The notes under the pieces: generated by a model
What the model was told of the DNA's origin: nothing
What the model saw: only the letters and a program-made list of their open reading frames with translations
Database searches by the model: none
In this document: one piece after another, positions 34,701-47,522 of the stretch
Numbering within the stretch: position 1 is the stretch's first letter
Layout: every line of letters starts with the position of its first letter
DNA from: Diphasiastrum complanatum
Lineage: Eukaryota > Streptophyta > Lycopodiopsida > Lycopodiales > Lycopodiaceae
Length of the DNA: 64,000 nucleotides
Reading direction: 5' to 3'
Assembly: GCA_029204225.1 (NCBI GenBank)
Contig: CM055094.1
Coordinates: forward strand, 18,996,065 to 19,060,064
Position numbers and translations under genes: made by a program

Positions 34701-35570
34701 GGTAAGATTTTTTGAGGTACATACTTCTAATTATATTGCAGTCCGTTGTTAGCACATAATCAAATTTTTCTGAAATGAAATCTTTGAAATGTTTTAGAAA
34801 AGAGCAAGAACATAAAGATAGATTTTCAATTTCAAAATTGCAGAAAACATCAAACAGAAAGTACCATTCACTTTTGATGTTAGGTAAGTATGACCAAGCA
34901 AACACAATATCATGGAAGGACTTGTGTATATAAGGCCAAAGAACTGTAATAAAATACAAGTGTAAAAGTGTCTCACATGAATGGTCTCAAACATTCTATT
35001 GCAGTAGCATAAATGTAGAAATATCTTTGCCTTGTCCTTGTGCGTGCTGAGTTGTAGTCGATCCACCGTATTCCTAGTGAGAGTTCTTCTATGCAGATCC
35101 TCAACATCCTGCGAGCCAGTTAATCCCCGTAAAAGTTTAGTCTTTTAGCCGGTAAGTCTTCTTTTGCACCACTCACTTGTCCTTTCTTTCCTTTATATCA
35201 TGTATACTTCTTTATTTTTCCCATATTTTGTCCAGAAACCACCGAACTAGGGTTGTTTAGGTTGAAAGAACCAGGCCTTTCATTTGAGTTTTGGAAGAAT
35301 TTATCTTGGACAGCGAAAAAATTTGGTCTTTTGAGGAGGCATTCAATCTCTCTGATGTTTTCAGCATCTCCTAAGTTGGCAAGGAGTTTAGCAGAAGGGT
35401 TTGTAGCAAATCAATCATGTGCTAGCGTAAAAAGAGAAAAGTAGGTGTGACTTGACAACATATCTGGCGAGCTTGTGTAGCCAAAGAAAAAAGCCATTCA
35501 TCTGATTTTGGAAGAATGCACCAGGGAAGAATTTACTAAGATTGCTCATCATGAAACACGATGACCCCAA
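34701..35570 (+). repeat. Gypsy-associated non-coding block, unit 2
   Basis: Same as 4321-5215. The 63-codon ORF is at 35253-35444. Confidence 0.55.
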
Positions 35571-36412
35571 AAAAAAAAAAATTTGACATGGAGACCCAAT
35601 TTTTTTCTGTCACTTTTTTTTTTTTAATTTTATAAAAAAAATATCCATATTTAAAATGTTTCAAATAAAGATATTGTAATGCTAAAAAAAATGTTGTATT
35701 TCGCAAGAAAATTAATCAACCTACTAAAATTTTGTTAATAGATTTTTGTTAATAATTGCAAATTAGCTTATATGAAATAATAATACTATTCAAGATAAAA
35801 TCATTGGACACAACCATTAGAATAACTAAAAAAAACCTTTTTGCTTATTAAAACAAAAGTTTTCAATGTTTTTTTTAAAATTTTAAAAGTGTTTTAAATC
35901 ACAATTCTTGTATCAAGAAAAATATTTTTTAAATTATGACAAAATTTTAATCAGTATTTAAATCTTTACTTATATTTAAACATTAAATGATTGCAAATGA
36001 AATTATTTCTAAAAACTTCTTATATAAACACAACGAAAAATTAAAATATGAAAAACCTGATAGTTCATTGCAATTTTAGTTTTGCTAATATTTAAATCAT
36101 TAAAAAACTGCTAAATCTATATTTTTAATACAAACAAATTTAAAAACATTAAATTAATCAAAAAGATTTCAATACACAATATTTCAAGAAATATAAACGC
36201 AATTGTTTCGAAAATAAAAGAGAATTCATTACTCCCAGAAATCATCAAGATCATTTACATTTTTTGTTTTTTTGAAGAAGCCATTGCAGTGTCAATTGGC
36301 ACCTCTTTCCCAATTTTCTTGACAACTGTAACCACATTTATCCTGAACTAGGACATAAGCAAACTCCCATTTATCACCCACTTTTCCACTAGTAGGAGGT
36401 TGGGGTTCTATT
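35571..36412. repeat. AT-rich spacer, unit 2
   Basis: Same as 5216-6028. The minus-strand ORF seen in unit 1 is broken here, which argues against a gene. Confidence 0.6.
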
Positions 36413-37063
36413 TGATAAAAATACAACAAAATAAACCCATTTGATTCTAGAAATGATGGAGAAAGCACCTACTTAAAATTCAAACAAGATCTAGAAGCTG
36501 GTAATCTTGGCTTGAACTCCATGAATTATCTCCAAAACTCTTCACACATGTGGATGTACGGCTTGCTGCTGCCTGCATACTGTACCTACAACTCCAATCT
36601 CATTCAATGATCATAAAAAATCATAAGCTAATAGCGTTCATCAGTCAAATCATAGACTCAAACTAGTCAAGAAGGAAAATCTCAATTTTGCTCATAATTG
36701 GATGGAAATCCCATCACATATTTATACATGTAGAGTTCGAATTTGAGCGTATTACGGCTTCTATGTAATCATCACAACCTAACCCTAACATCCAACCTAA
36801 AGATCCAGTTGATCCACCCTATTTAGGGTCGATACCTCGAGATCCAAAAACAATGCAAAAACTGTTACTTTAAGCTCCTACTTTTTTTCTACCTTATCTA
36901 TGCACTCTTTGGACACATTCCAAAGGTACCATTCCAAAGCTAGGTTAATAATTTGACTTAGAATTAGGTATCCTATGCTTTTGGCATGTGTGACATCCCA
37001 CATCATGGCCTCAAAGTCATTTACAAGTGGAATTTATGCAAACTAGCTTGTGTAAATTTAACA
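36413..37063 (-). repeat. LTR of the minus-strand copia element, unit 2
   Basis: Right end AACA at 37060-37063 next to the purine tract (CTCCTCCTC on plus). A short deletion near 36500 relative to unit 1 removes CTAGATTACTAATC-type sequence. Confidence 0.6.
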
Positions 37064-38036
37064 CTCCTCCTCACAACTAGTTTGAAGATAACAGAGAATT
37101 GCTATCAACCCTAGGGCTGACCTTAACTTCACAAATGCAGCTCTTTGAAGTGGTTTAGTGAGGATATCAGCAACACATTCACTACTTGCCACATGCTCCA
37201 AAGATATCTCCTTAGATTGCACCTTCTCTGACAAAAAATGATGAGAGATCTCGATATGTTTTGGTCTTGCATGGAAGATTGGGTTGGTTGCAAGGACTGA
37301 AATGTTGTCATTGTAGAGAGTTGGAACATCATATAAACTTTGCTAAGGATCTTGGAAGTCCTGAGGCAAGCTCCTCCTTGCACATGATCTCCATGGATTT
37401 TGAGTTGATGTGGCCAAGTCTTTTGTGCCGTAGAATATGGTTGGATACTTTGGTCTCCTTGGCTAGCATCACAATATTAGCATCCACATAGGCATCTAGT
37501 TTGAACAATCTTTCACACCTTATGCCTTTAGCAATGATCTTTCCATCCTTCTTGATGTTACATGTATTTGTGGCGAATTCGACAATCAAACCATTGTCAA
37601 GCAATTGTCCTACACTAGGAAAGTTCTTAGTGATACTAGAAATGTAAAGTACTCCATCAATCTTGATTTTCCTTGAAAATCCCAAGCATAAAGGTATGGA
37701 TCCTATTCCTTCCATCTTACAAGCATAATTATTTGCTATAAGAATTGACTTGATAGGTCCTTCATAGGTAGATAAGGTTGAGAAATACGCCCTCTTACTT
37801 GTCATGTGGGAGCTAGCCCCACTATCTATCCACCAAGGGTCTTCACCTCTTATGCTTGAAGAAGAGAAACTTGACATCATGATGAAATCTTCATGAGAGC
37901 TCTCCTCTTCCTCTTGACCAAGATTTGCTGGACTTTGAGTTTGCTTCTTCTTGAATAGATGCAAAATAGAAATGATTAAAAGACTAGATATCCCGCTACC
38001 TAGGGACTTGAGAAAGCTCAAAACTTGACCTCTCAA
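37064..38036 (-). pseudogene. Ty1/copia protease/pre-integrase joined to RNase H end, unit 2
   Basis: Same deletion structure as 6708-7690: WWIDSGASSHMTS (about 37835-37800), HKRLGHINSKSMEIMC (about 37430-37390), then the ILTKPL-type C-terminus (about 37150). The 235-codon ORF 37329-38036 is open across protease and pre-integrase. A small deletion at about 37296 removes GTGTTGG-type sequence relative to units 1 and 3. Confidence 0.86.
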
Positions 38037-38975
38037 TAAGATCCTACCCGATCTTAAGCCAAATCATATCTATTAATGTTAACAAGAATGGAAACTAGAT
38101 TGAATTTGCATAAAAAATGGATGTAGAACTGCCTCCTCCTTGAACTTCTCAGGAACTACAAAGAACATGTTTAAGCTTAAAGACAAATGGATGCAAAAAC
38201 ATCAGTATGTCTTGAAAACTTCCATACATGTGTATACATTGTTAATTTTAGAGCTCTAGGACTATGGCACATGCAAAGGGAGGTACCATTATGGTGCATT
38301 TAAGAGTAAACGATCAAGCAAATACTTATAAAACTGGTATATGGGAAGTTAGACACAATGATAAATTCATGAGAACAAGTTAGTGAAGCTCAAAAAGTCA
38401 TTTGGAGTGAGTTCTTGCCGAGTCCCAATTTGTTACCTTGCTATTTGTGAACTTGCCCCAAGATAAGGTGAAAAAAAACTTTTAATATTACGAATGACAA
38501 CCACGAAGCTATCATAGTTTCAATCGACATCGATATAATTAAACAACAAAAATCATCACATACATGCAAACAAGATAGCAAACACTCATCAATTTTTCTG
38601 TGCATGATTCAAGCCGGATTGCGTTCATGCCCAAATTCCTAGAAATTGGAGATACCGGAACAACAAAGTTACATTTTTCTAGAACCTATTGCATCATTAT
38701 TTGATTGTGCTCTCTTTCTCTTACCTTAAATGGTGCAAAAAAGCTACTAGAATATCGAACCAATAATATCACAAGCTACATTCAAATGTGCTAAGATAAC
38801 ACGAAAGTGCAGCACAATTTGCTTAAAATAGGCTACTTGCAAATGATCACAATCCTGGTGAGCTGTGAACTCGATCTTTGCCATTATAGATTAGCCTACA
38901 CTTGGTAAAAATAGCATCATTTCCACCAAAAAGAAACTTTCAGAGGAAGTTGATTTGTAGAAAAACTAGAACTTC
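38037..38975. repeat. Composite non-coding region, unit 2
   Basis: 38130-38290 (CTTGAACTTCTCAGGAAC ... GGCACATGCAAAGG) is unlike anything at the same place in unit 1. 38290-38570 matches 29581-29860, and 38571-38975 matches 8345-8760 with the TATA box changed to GTAAAAATA at about 38904. So unit 1 and unit 2 took different rearrangements here. Confidence 0.5.
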
Positions 38976-39335
38976 AACCTCATAAAACTCTTTAAAAATC
39001 TAGGTCCTTAATTTTCTCATTTGGTGTAGCTATGTATGTAAGCAAATGTGTCAGAACATTACAAAAATTCACAATATCACTCTTAACTGCCATGTTGCCA
39101 TGCATGCTTTTTAGGAAATGAAAACAAACTCTGATGGGAGAAGATTTGATGCTGGCACTTCCTTCTTCAAGCATGGAAATGGAATTCAGAAGCTTTGAAA
39201 AGCTATAGCTTCAAAGGATCGATTTTCCATCTTTTAGTGGCGATCTACCATTCGCTACGACCGTGCTTGATTACTCCTTCCCATCCTTGGACACCATCTA
39301 CATACATCCACCACGGATCTAGAGTGCCATCATCA
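38976..39335 (+). repeat. ORF A 5' part ending at the unit 2 deletion
   Basis: Matches 8761-9115 up to CCATCATCATCC, then jumps at about 39338 to gypsy sequence equal to 14863. This joint removes the counterpart of 9.1-14.86 kb, including ORF A copy 1, the first G-box cluster and the reverse transcriptase. Confidence 0.75.
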
Positions 39336-39475
39336 TCCTTTCATCTTGTTTTGAAATCTCGTATGCATTGTGATGTGAATGTGTTAACATGCTTTAACAC
39401 CATAAATTAGCATCAAGAACAGCTTTTAATGCAAGATTTAAAACAAGAGTTCAATGATGTTTTTCCTAAATAGCT
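39336..39475 (+). pseudogene. Ty3/gypsy linker scrap, unit 2
   Basis: Only TTTCATCTTGTTTTGAAATC onward (FHLVLKSRMHCDVNVLTCFN) and the QEFNDVFPK tail remain. Confidence 0.55.
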
Positions 39476-40365
39476 AAGATTTTCTGAGGTACATACTTCT
39501 AATTATATTGCAGTCCGTTGTTAGAACATAATCAAATTTTTCTGAAATGAAATCTTTGAAATGTTTTAGAAAAGAGCAAGAACATAATGATAGATTTTCA
39601 ATTTCAAAATTGCAGAAAACATCAAACAGAAAGTACCATTCACTTTTGATGTTAGGTAAGTATGACCAAGCAAACACAATATTATGGAAGGACTTGTGTA
39701 TATAAGGCCAAAGATTGTAATAAAACACAAGTGTAAAAGTGTCTCACATGAATGGTCTCAAACATTCTATTACAGTAGCGTAAATATAAAAATATCTTTG
39801 CCTTGTCCTTGCGCGTGCAAAGCTGTAGTCGATCCACCGTATTCCTAGTGAGAGTTCTTCTATGCAGATCCTCGTCATCCTGCGAGCTAGTTAATACCTG
39901 TAGAAGTTCAGTCTTTTAGCCAGTAAGTCTTCTTTTGCACCACTGCCTTGTCCATCCTTTTCTTTATATCATGTATACTTCTTTCTTTTTCCCATATTTT
40001 GTCCATAAACCACTGAACTAGGGTTGTTTAGATTGAAAGAACCAGACCTTTCATTAGAGTTTTGGAAGAATTTATCTTGGACAGTGAAAAAACGTGGTCT
40101 TTTGAGGAGGCGTTCAATCTCTCTGATGTTTTCAGCATCTCCTAAGTTGGCAAGGAGTTTAGCAGAAGGGTTTGCAGCAAATCAATCATGTGCTGGCGTA
40201 AAAAGAGAAAAGTATGTGTGACTTGAGACCATGTCTGGCGAGCTTGTGTAGCCAAAGAAAAAAGCCATTCATCTGATTTTGAAAGGATGCACCAAGGAAG
40301 AATTTACTAAGATTGTTCATCATGAAACATGATGATCCGAAAAAAAAGAAATGACATGGAGACCC
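39476..40365 (+). repeat. Gypsy-associated non-coding block, second in unit 2
   Basis: Same as 14996-15890, with the 65-codon ORF at 40024-40221. Confidence 0.55.
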
Positions 40366-40689
40366 ATTTTTTTTTTAGTTTTATAAAAAAAATACCCATA
40401 TTTAAAATGCTTCAAATAAAGATATTGTAATGCTAAAAAAAATGTTGTATTTTGCAAGAAAATTAATCAAGCTACTAAAATTTTGTTGATAGATTTTTAT
40501 TAATAATTGCACATTAGCTTACATGAAATAATAGTACTATTCAAAATAAAATCATTGGACACAACCATTAGAATAACTAAAAAAAAACTTTTTGCTTATT
40601 AAAACAAAAGTTTTTTATTTTTTTTAAAAAAATTTAGAAGTGTTTTAAATTACAATTCTTGTATCAAGAAAAATAGTTTTTAAATTATG
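40366..40689. repeat. AT-rich spacer, short form, unit 2
   Basis: Counterpart of 15891-16214, ending at the same TTAAATTATGAC joint. Confidence 0.6.
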
Positions 40690-42278
40690 ACCTAACCTGA
40701 ACCAAAAGAAATCATATGCACATAAATATGCCTCTTCAAATCATTCCTACAAGATCAGTTGAATCATCATGCAATAATCATTGTTTCCACATCCTATCAG
40801 AGCAACATTGCTCCAAAGTTTTTCACAAATTTCTAGTCTCCATACACTGCCGAGCAATACTATAAATACACTGCTCAGAGAGCCTAGCCCCCATGCTCTG
40901 CAATCATTGTGGACCGAGTCAAGCGTCCATACTCTGCATTCACTGTGGACTGAGTTGAGCGTCCATACTCTGCATACAAAGTTGACTGAGCCGAGTCCAT
41001 CCAAAGATGACCGATCCAAAGCGCTCCACAGTCGACCGAGCCGAGACTCCACTTGTCTGTTACCAGAGCCGAACCTTCAACAGAGTCATCAGCCGAGTCC
41101 AGAACCTGTCTGCCACAACATCTTCCAGTTCTGATGACCCAACTCAAGACAGAATTGACATCACCATGGGAAGCCTCGATATCTCTGAGATGAACACTTG
41201 GTACCAGGAGGCACACTAGTTCCTGACCCACATAGAGTTCCTACTTCCTCTTCTGAACAGTGGCTAGCAGAGCCCGTTTCGATTGCATATTGCTTATAAC
41301 CACACCGACAGATTTTCCAGTTCATGTTACCTCCTAACCAAAATTTTGTTTATATTATCCCTATTTCTAGAGCTGACCTGAATACATTTGGCTTCCCTAG
41401 GGGACCAAACACTGTCAATAGGACCCTCAAAATGATTGAATCCACAACAAACTTCAAAGACATAGATCCCTCAGTGGACAAATGGAAAAAAAAGATGGTT
41501 ACCTTATTGAGGTCATAAATGATAAGCCCTTAGTTGCTCCGTACGCCTATCTAACGAAATATACATAGGGCTATAGGTCCAAGATCATGCGTATCCCCAT
41601 GAAACTATTCCACATGATGGCTGATTCTAAACTACATGATCAGAACCTTTATGACTCGGCCCAGTTTGCTTCCAACTGCCTCCATGACTATATTAAGAAC
41701 AAGCAAACCTCCAGTTATTGGGCTATCTTCTGATAGATGTCACTTTGCAGCAGTTGAGCCACTGACCTCGATTTTGAGACTACTTGATGCTAGCAGATAA
41801 AAGCTTGGGAGACTCCCTCAGAACCAGCCAAGAATACCAACTCTACTTCCAGGCCTATTGCAATAGATTCCATGCAAGCGGCTTCTCAAAAGAGAAAGAG
41901 TTCCTTCTCTCCACATGGGCCAACTGCAAAGCACCAAACGGTCGACCTAGTGAAGCTTACATCGAGAAAGACACCCATGTACTCTATGTCACAGACGAAG
42001 GATCGATACAAGCGAAGCATCATGCTTCATCAGATAAAACAGACTCAAATGATGTGGAGTTTACATTCAAGGAGTTCCATGGCCCAAAAGGGTTGTCTAA
42101 GAAATGCCATGTAAGAGAGAGAAAATCGTCGAATATTAAAACTCCGACCGAGTTTTTGGTCTGCCCGCACAACTCCGATGACTTGACCTCACCAGTAACA
42201 TATGTAGTTAACTGGAAGTTGGGTAGCCGCAACCCGTGGGGTCCATACTTCAAGATTCTATTTTCTACCATTAACTAA
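40690..42278 (+). pseudogene. ORF A family, copy 4
   Basis: After a copia leader scrap (40690-40785), it has a 36-bp repeat zone (40880-40990) and then the fullest length: DPTQDRIDITMGSLDISEMN (about 41135), GADLNTFGF-type frame at 41324-41518, AQFASNCLHDY (about 41660) and the 164-codon 3' ORF at 41784-42278 with VLYVTDEGS, TPTEFLVCPHNSDD and KILFSTIN. Stops lie at 41217-41219 and 41516-41518, with frame changes between. The 3' ORF agrees in length with 17671-18165. Confidence 0.5.
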
Positions 42279-42751
42279 CATGACTTCTCATGTAAATGTA
42301 AATCGTATTGCACATCAAAGTTTTCTTTCCATCTACTAAAGTGTTCACATCAAAGAAAAACAGTCTTATCGATCTGCAAATCATGGCAAGAAGCTTTGAA
42401 TATTTTGGATCACAATGAGCGCCAACGTGAATCTAAATTTTTGAAATTCAGAAAATATGGAGTGTGTTGGATCAAATGGAGCGGCAAGGTTATCTCAAAC
42501 TTTTGCAATTAAAAAGTTTGCAGTTTCAACACACATCTATTGAAAAAATATTTTGCTTATTTTGCTCATAACTGCAAAGCTTTGATTTTGCATATAAAGC
42601 AAGAAACATGGAGTGTGATGGATCAAAAAGAGCGCCAAGGTCATTTCAAACTTTTACAATTATTATTTATTTATAATTAAGACGAGCTTTAATAGCTTAC
42701 AAGATATATAATAAGTGGGTTTTCTACTAGATTAATCTATCAATTATTAAG
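42279..42751. repeat. Spacer between ORF A and ORF B, unit 2
   Basis: Same as 18166-18629; contains TATATAATAAG near 42700. No gene seen. Confidence 0.55.
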
Positions 42752-43361
42752 ATGTCTAAATATCATCTCCATATTGATCTTCCCACAAAATATGCTCCAC
42801 TATTGAGAAAAAATCTGAAAGGATCCACCTTACCATCTCACCAAAGGACGAAAGACAGGAAACATTGGCATCTATGGGTTGATGGATGTTTGTATCCAAT
42901 CGATCCAAGCTCAATGCAACATCCAAATTTTAGAACGGTCACACAACTCATACTGCTTTTGTGTGAAGGACACAATAGTCTATTGGGTTATTGTGAAAGA
43001 TTGAAAAGTTATGGCATTAGTTATTCAATGAAAAAAATCCACTGTTTGGAAAATATGTTGAATGGTTTGCTTACTGACTACCGAGAAAAAGAAACTTTTT
43101 TTTGCAAACAAAAGAAGAAAATGAAATCTTGAAGATAGATAATTCTTGTTTGCAAGATATTATATTAAACCTCAACCAAGAAACTGACAATTTGAAACTA
43201 TTTGTACAAACATTGTGTACCTCATATTGTCAAATAAATGTAGAAGTAAACACACTACGGAAGAAAATACTGAACAATAAGCGAAAAAGAGTTATTTTAA
43301 AAAGTATTGACGAGCTCTCAACAAGTGGGGGTCAACGGAAAAAAGGAATATATGCTTTCAA

Positions 43362-43457
43362 GTAGGATTACGTTTTAAACTAATCATGTGTTTTGTTTCA
43401 TCTAGCACATCAATGGTTGTGAATTGTTTCTTTCTAAATCTTATTTTTATTTTGCAG
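43362..43457 (+). other. ORF B intron 1, copy B3
   Basis: GTAGGATTACG ... TTATTTTGCAG, 96 bp, restoring phase within a lysine codon. Confidence 0.75.
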
Positions 43458-44061
43458 AGCAGCTTTAGTCACCAATGAAAATCCGAAAGACAAGGACATG
43501 ATTGGAAAGTCTTTGAGTGCAATACTTACAGCCAAGTCAACGACGAGTCTACTTGGAAGTCAACGATATTCTCGAATCGAGCCCAAGATTGTAGAGGCCC
43601 TTATGGGTGAAGTCAGCAAGATCATTGACCGAAAATTGATACAAGGAGCATGTGATTATTCTGGTATTAGCAGGGATGCATATGACACAATGTTTAAAAT
43701 TATCAAAGAGGCATTTGGACAAGTACATATAAAACAATTTCCTATTCCCCGGCCCTTTCAAATCAAATTAGAGAGGGATGTGTTAAACAGGGGTTTGCAA
43801 AACATCATTGATATTCCTTACCATATCAATGAAATTTATAACTCAAAACATGGCACTTTGTCATATGATTCTACCAACAATATGTTTGTAGATCTGAATC
43901 ATTTATAGAGATTTATTATAAAGTTTTATGGAATCACAAACGAAATTGAAAGGGTTAGTGTTACACTTATGAATGGAACATTAAGCAATACGATAAACTC
44001 GGAGAGTCTTAATTTCAGTGTGCAGTCCGAAAATAATATTTGGTGGTTGGCAGCTTTCCAG

Positions 44062-44159
44062 GTTTAAATCTATTCTATTGAGTACTAGCAACTAATTCAT
44101 CTCGAGAATTAATGGTTTTGTGTTTTAAGCTAATATTGTTTTGTTATTATAAGTCTGAG
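44062..44159 (+). other. ORF B intron 2, copy B3
   Basis: Donor CAG|GTTTAAATC. The acceptor is TCTGAG at 44159 or, in this copy only, TATAAG at 44153; both keep phase. Confidence 0.5.
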
Positions 44160-44424
44160 TTCAATTCTCTTAAAATAGTTCATGATTTTGTGTTTCAAAC
44201 AGGTTTTAAAAAAGATCATGAAATTCTATTTTGGATTTTTAGTAAAACAGAATATCCAGAGATAATTAAGAATCATATGAGCGACACACCACTCAATGTT
44301 CCTAGAATAGGTGATTTTAAGGTGGAATGGTATTTGGTTCACACACCAAGAGCTACAGGGAGTGAAAATCCAAAACTTACATAAATGTTTTAACTGATCA
44401 AACAACATTTATATAGCTAAAACC

Positions 44425-44430
44425 AATAAA
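44425..44430 (+). terminator. Poly(A) signal after ORF B copy B3
   Basis: AATAAA in the conserved ACCAATAAAACCCAAG context; repeated at 45134-45139 by the tail duplication. Confidence 0.4.
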
Positions 44431-44527
44431 ACCCAAGCCGTACACTCGTCGATCCAACAACGGATCAGATCTATGACGCGTAATACAACCGTCCAAACGT
44501 GCTACAATACACGTCAATCTGCCATTC

Positions 44528-45236
44528 GGCCATATCAATGAAATTTATAACTCAAAACATGGCACTTTGTCATATGATTCTACCAACAATATGTTTGTAG
44601 ATCTGAATCATTTATAGAGATTTATTATAAAGTTTTATGGAATCACAAACGAAATTGAAAGGGTTAGTGTTACACTTATGAATGGAACATTAAGCAATAC
44701 GATAAACTCGGAGAGTCTTAATTTCAGTGTGCAGTCCAAAAATAATATTTGGTGGTTGGCAGCTTTCCAGGTTTAAATCTATTCTATTGAGTACTAGCAA
44801 CTAATTCATCTCGAGAATTAATGGTTTTGTGTTTTAAGCTAATATTGTTTTGTTATTATAGGTCTAAGTTCAATTCTCTTAAAATAGTTAATGATTTTGT
44901 GTTTCAAACAGGTTTTAAAGAAGATCATGAAATTCTATTTTGGATTTTTAGTAAAACAGAATATCCAGAGATAATTAAGAATCATATGAGCGACACACCA
45001 CTCAATGTTCCTAGAATAGGTGATTTTAAGGTGGAATGGTATTTGGTTCACACACCAAGAGCTACAGGGAGTGAAAATCCAAAACTTACATAAATGTTTT
45101 AACTGATCAAACAACATTTATATAGCTAAAACCAATAAAACCCAAGCCGTACACTCGTCGATCCAACAACGGATCAGATCTATGGCGCGTAATACAACCG
45201 TCCAAACGTGCTACAATACATGTCAATCTGCCATTC
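44528..45236 (+). repeat. 709-bp tandem duplicate of the ORF B 3' end
   Basis: Matches 43819-44527 at an offset of 709 bp with only a few differences (CCGAAA to CCAAAA, AAGTCTGAG to GGTCTAAG). The joint is CATTCGGCC|ATATCAATG. It contains a second copy of intron 2, the last exon (44821-45093) and the poly(A) signal. It is absent from unit 1. Confidence 0.85.
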
Positions 45237-45580
45237 GGCCACGTGCCCACACAGGCGAGATAACACGTGCCAGAACACACGTCACCAAACCATTCGACCA
45301 CATGGCCACATGTGCAAGTTTCACACGTGCGGATACAGAAGTGTGGTCCCACACGTCAGTTACTGATTGGGCCACGTGACCACACGTGCGAGCCGATACG
45401 TGCAAGAACACATGTCGCTGATCCATTCGGCCACATGTCCCCACATGGGATCCCACACGTGTTGATACAGACGTGCAGTTTCACACATGCGTATACAAAC
45501 GTGTGGTTCCACATGTTAGCTATTGACTGGGCCACGTGTCGCTGGGATTCACACGTGCCAGCTTTTTTCTCCTATATAAG
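45182..45580 (+). promoter_or_regulatory. ACGTG/G-box cluster and TATA box of the CENH3-like gene, unit 2
   Basis: About eight CACGTG motifs and many CACATG/ACGTC variants between 45235 and 45565, then TATATAAG at 45573-45580. This is the only copy where a full G-box cluster, TATA box and histone ORF occur in order, so it probably shows the ancestral promoter. Spacing between motifs is irregular. Confidence 0.55.
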
Positions 45581-45907
45581 TCCATTCCCGGGGATTGTAT
45601 AGGTTTTCCCATAATTTGCTGTCATGTTTGATTGCTTCCATACGACCTGCATTCGTGATATCGCCAGCATGCGAGCGACCTCGTCCCCAGGCCTATTTCT
45701 TACACCCTCTCATGTCGTAGCGATATCAGCCTGACTTTCCCAGTATCGCCATCATGCAAGCCCCTGCCTCTCCCCGCCTGTCTCTGCCACTCTCTCGCGG
45801 TGTAGCGATATCACCCTTAGAGTTCTCAGTGTCGCCATTACGCAAGATAATTTAGCTCTCTCTTCTACTGTATCTCTGTCCTCGCATGGTATAGATATCC
45901 GACCTCA
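45581..45907 (+). other. Leader region of the CENH3-like pseudogene
   Basis: Conserved with 21855-22181, GC-richer than its surroundings, with the same repeated GCGATATC words. Confidence 0.45.
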
Positions 45908-46299
45908 ATGGCTCGGATGAAGCAAACTGCTAGGCTTACCCATTTTGTTCAACCATCCCGTCCCCATACATCTGAACCCATACGTCTGCAAAGATGCGGA
46001 AGACCTCGCCGTTCATGGTTGAGGGACATCAAGGCCTTGAAGAGGTACACCAAACTTGTGATCCTAAAAGCAGCCTTGTATCGGGCTGTGAGGGAGGTTA
46101 CACAAGATATGACCACGCATCTGCCCTATGCAGTGAGGTGGAATATCGCTACATTGGAGGCCCTCCATATTGCATACGAGGACTTCCAGACAAAATTGTT
46201 TGAGGATTCAATGCTGTGTTCTTCATGGCAAGAGGGTGACACTGATGCCCAAGGACATGCTTCTTGTCATGAGATTTCGAAACACCTATGACAGTGGTA

Positions 46300-46310
<11 letters not shown>
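45908..46310 (+). pseudogene. CENH3-like histone, frameshifted copy, unit 2
   Basis: Same gene as 22182-22640. The second copy starts MARMKQTAR (threonine 3 changed) and its AT-hook reads RCGRPRR. The fold is readable up to EDSMLC. There, about 46217-46230, TGTTCTTCATGG replaces TGTCCCATTCATGG, a net loss of two bases. The frame then ends at 46291, while HGKRVTLMPKDMLLVMRFRN continues in another frame (46209 onward). It therefore lacks the last histone-fold helix and is most likely non-functional. Confidence 0.75.
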
Positions 46311-47256
<946 letters not shown>

Positions 47257-47522
47257 TCTGAGTGAGGAGTCACACATGACCTACTTCCCTGTGGTATGGC
47301 CTAGCATCAATGTTGAAAAAAATATCTGATGGAGATAAGAAGGGTCCCAAGCAAATTTCAAATGAGAATCTTGCAGAGAAAGTATTGAAACCACAGTTGG
47401 CGAGGGATCTCAAAGAATCGAACTTGAGTGTACAAGCCCAACAAAAGCACATACACCAACTCACCACACATGGGAAGATCATTAAATTTGAATTTGAAGA
47501 AAAATCATTGAAATGTTTGTAG
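47257..47522 (+). other. Small ORF of unknown function, unit 2
   Basis: 47310-47522 encodes 70 residues matching 23906-24115 (KKGPKQISNENLAEKVLKPQ). Conserved but unrecognised. The 3' third is the inverted-repeat arm. Confidence 0.3.

Larger units (their letters stand above)
42752..44384 (+). pseudogene. ORF B family, copy B3 (most complete)
   Basis: ATG at 42752. Segments: LHIDLPTKYAPLLRKNLKGS; KDRKHWHLWVDGCLYPIDPS; VTQLILLLCEGHNSLLGYCE; frame change at the T8 run (about 43096-43103); KEENEILKIDNSCLQDIIL; KRVILKSIDELSTSGGQRKK; intron 43362-43457; KDKDMIGKSLSAILTAKSTT; GACDYSGISRDAYDTMFKII; GQVHIKQFPIPRPFQIKLER; TAG at 43906-43908; NTINSESLNFSVQSENNIWW; intron about 44062-44159; last exon HEILFWIFSKTEYPEIIKNH and GDFKVEWYLVHTPRATGSEN, ending at TAA 44382-44384, earlier than in copies 1 and B2. 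I do not recognise the family. Two introns and consistent peptides show it derives from a real spliced gene. Confidence 0.58.
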
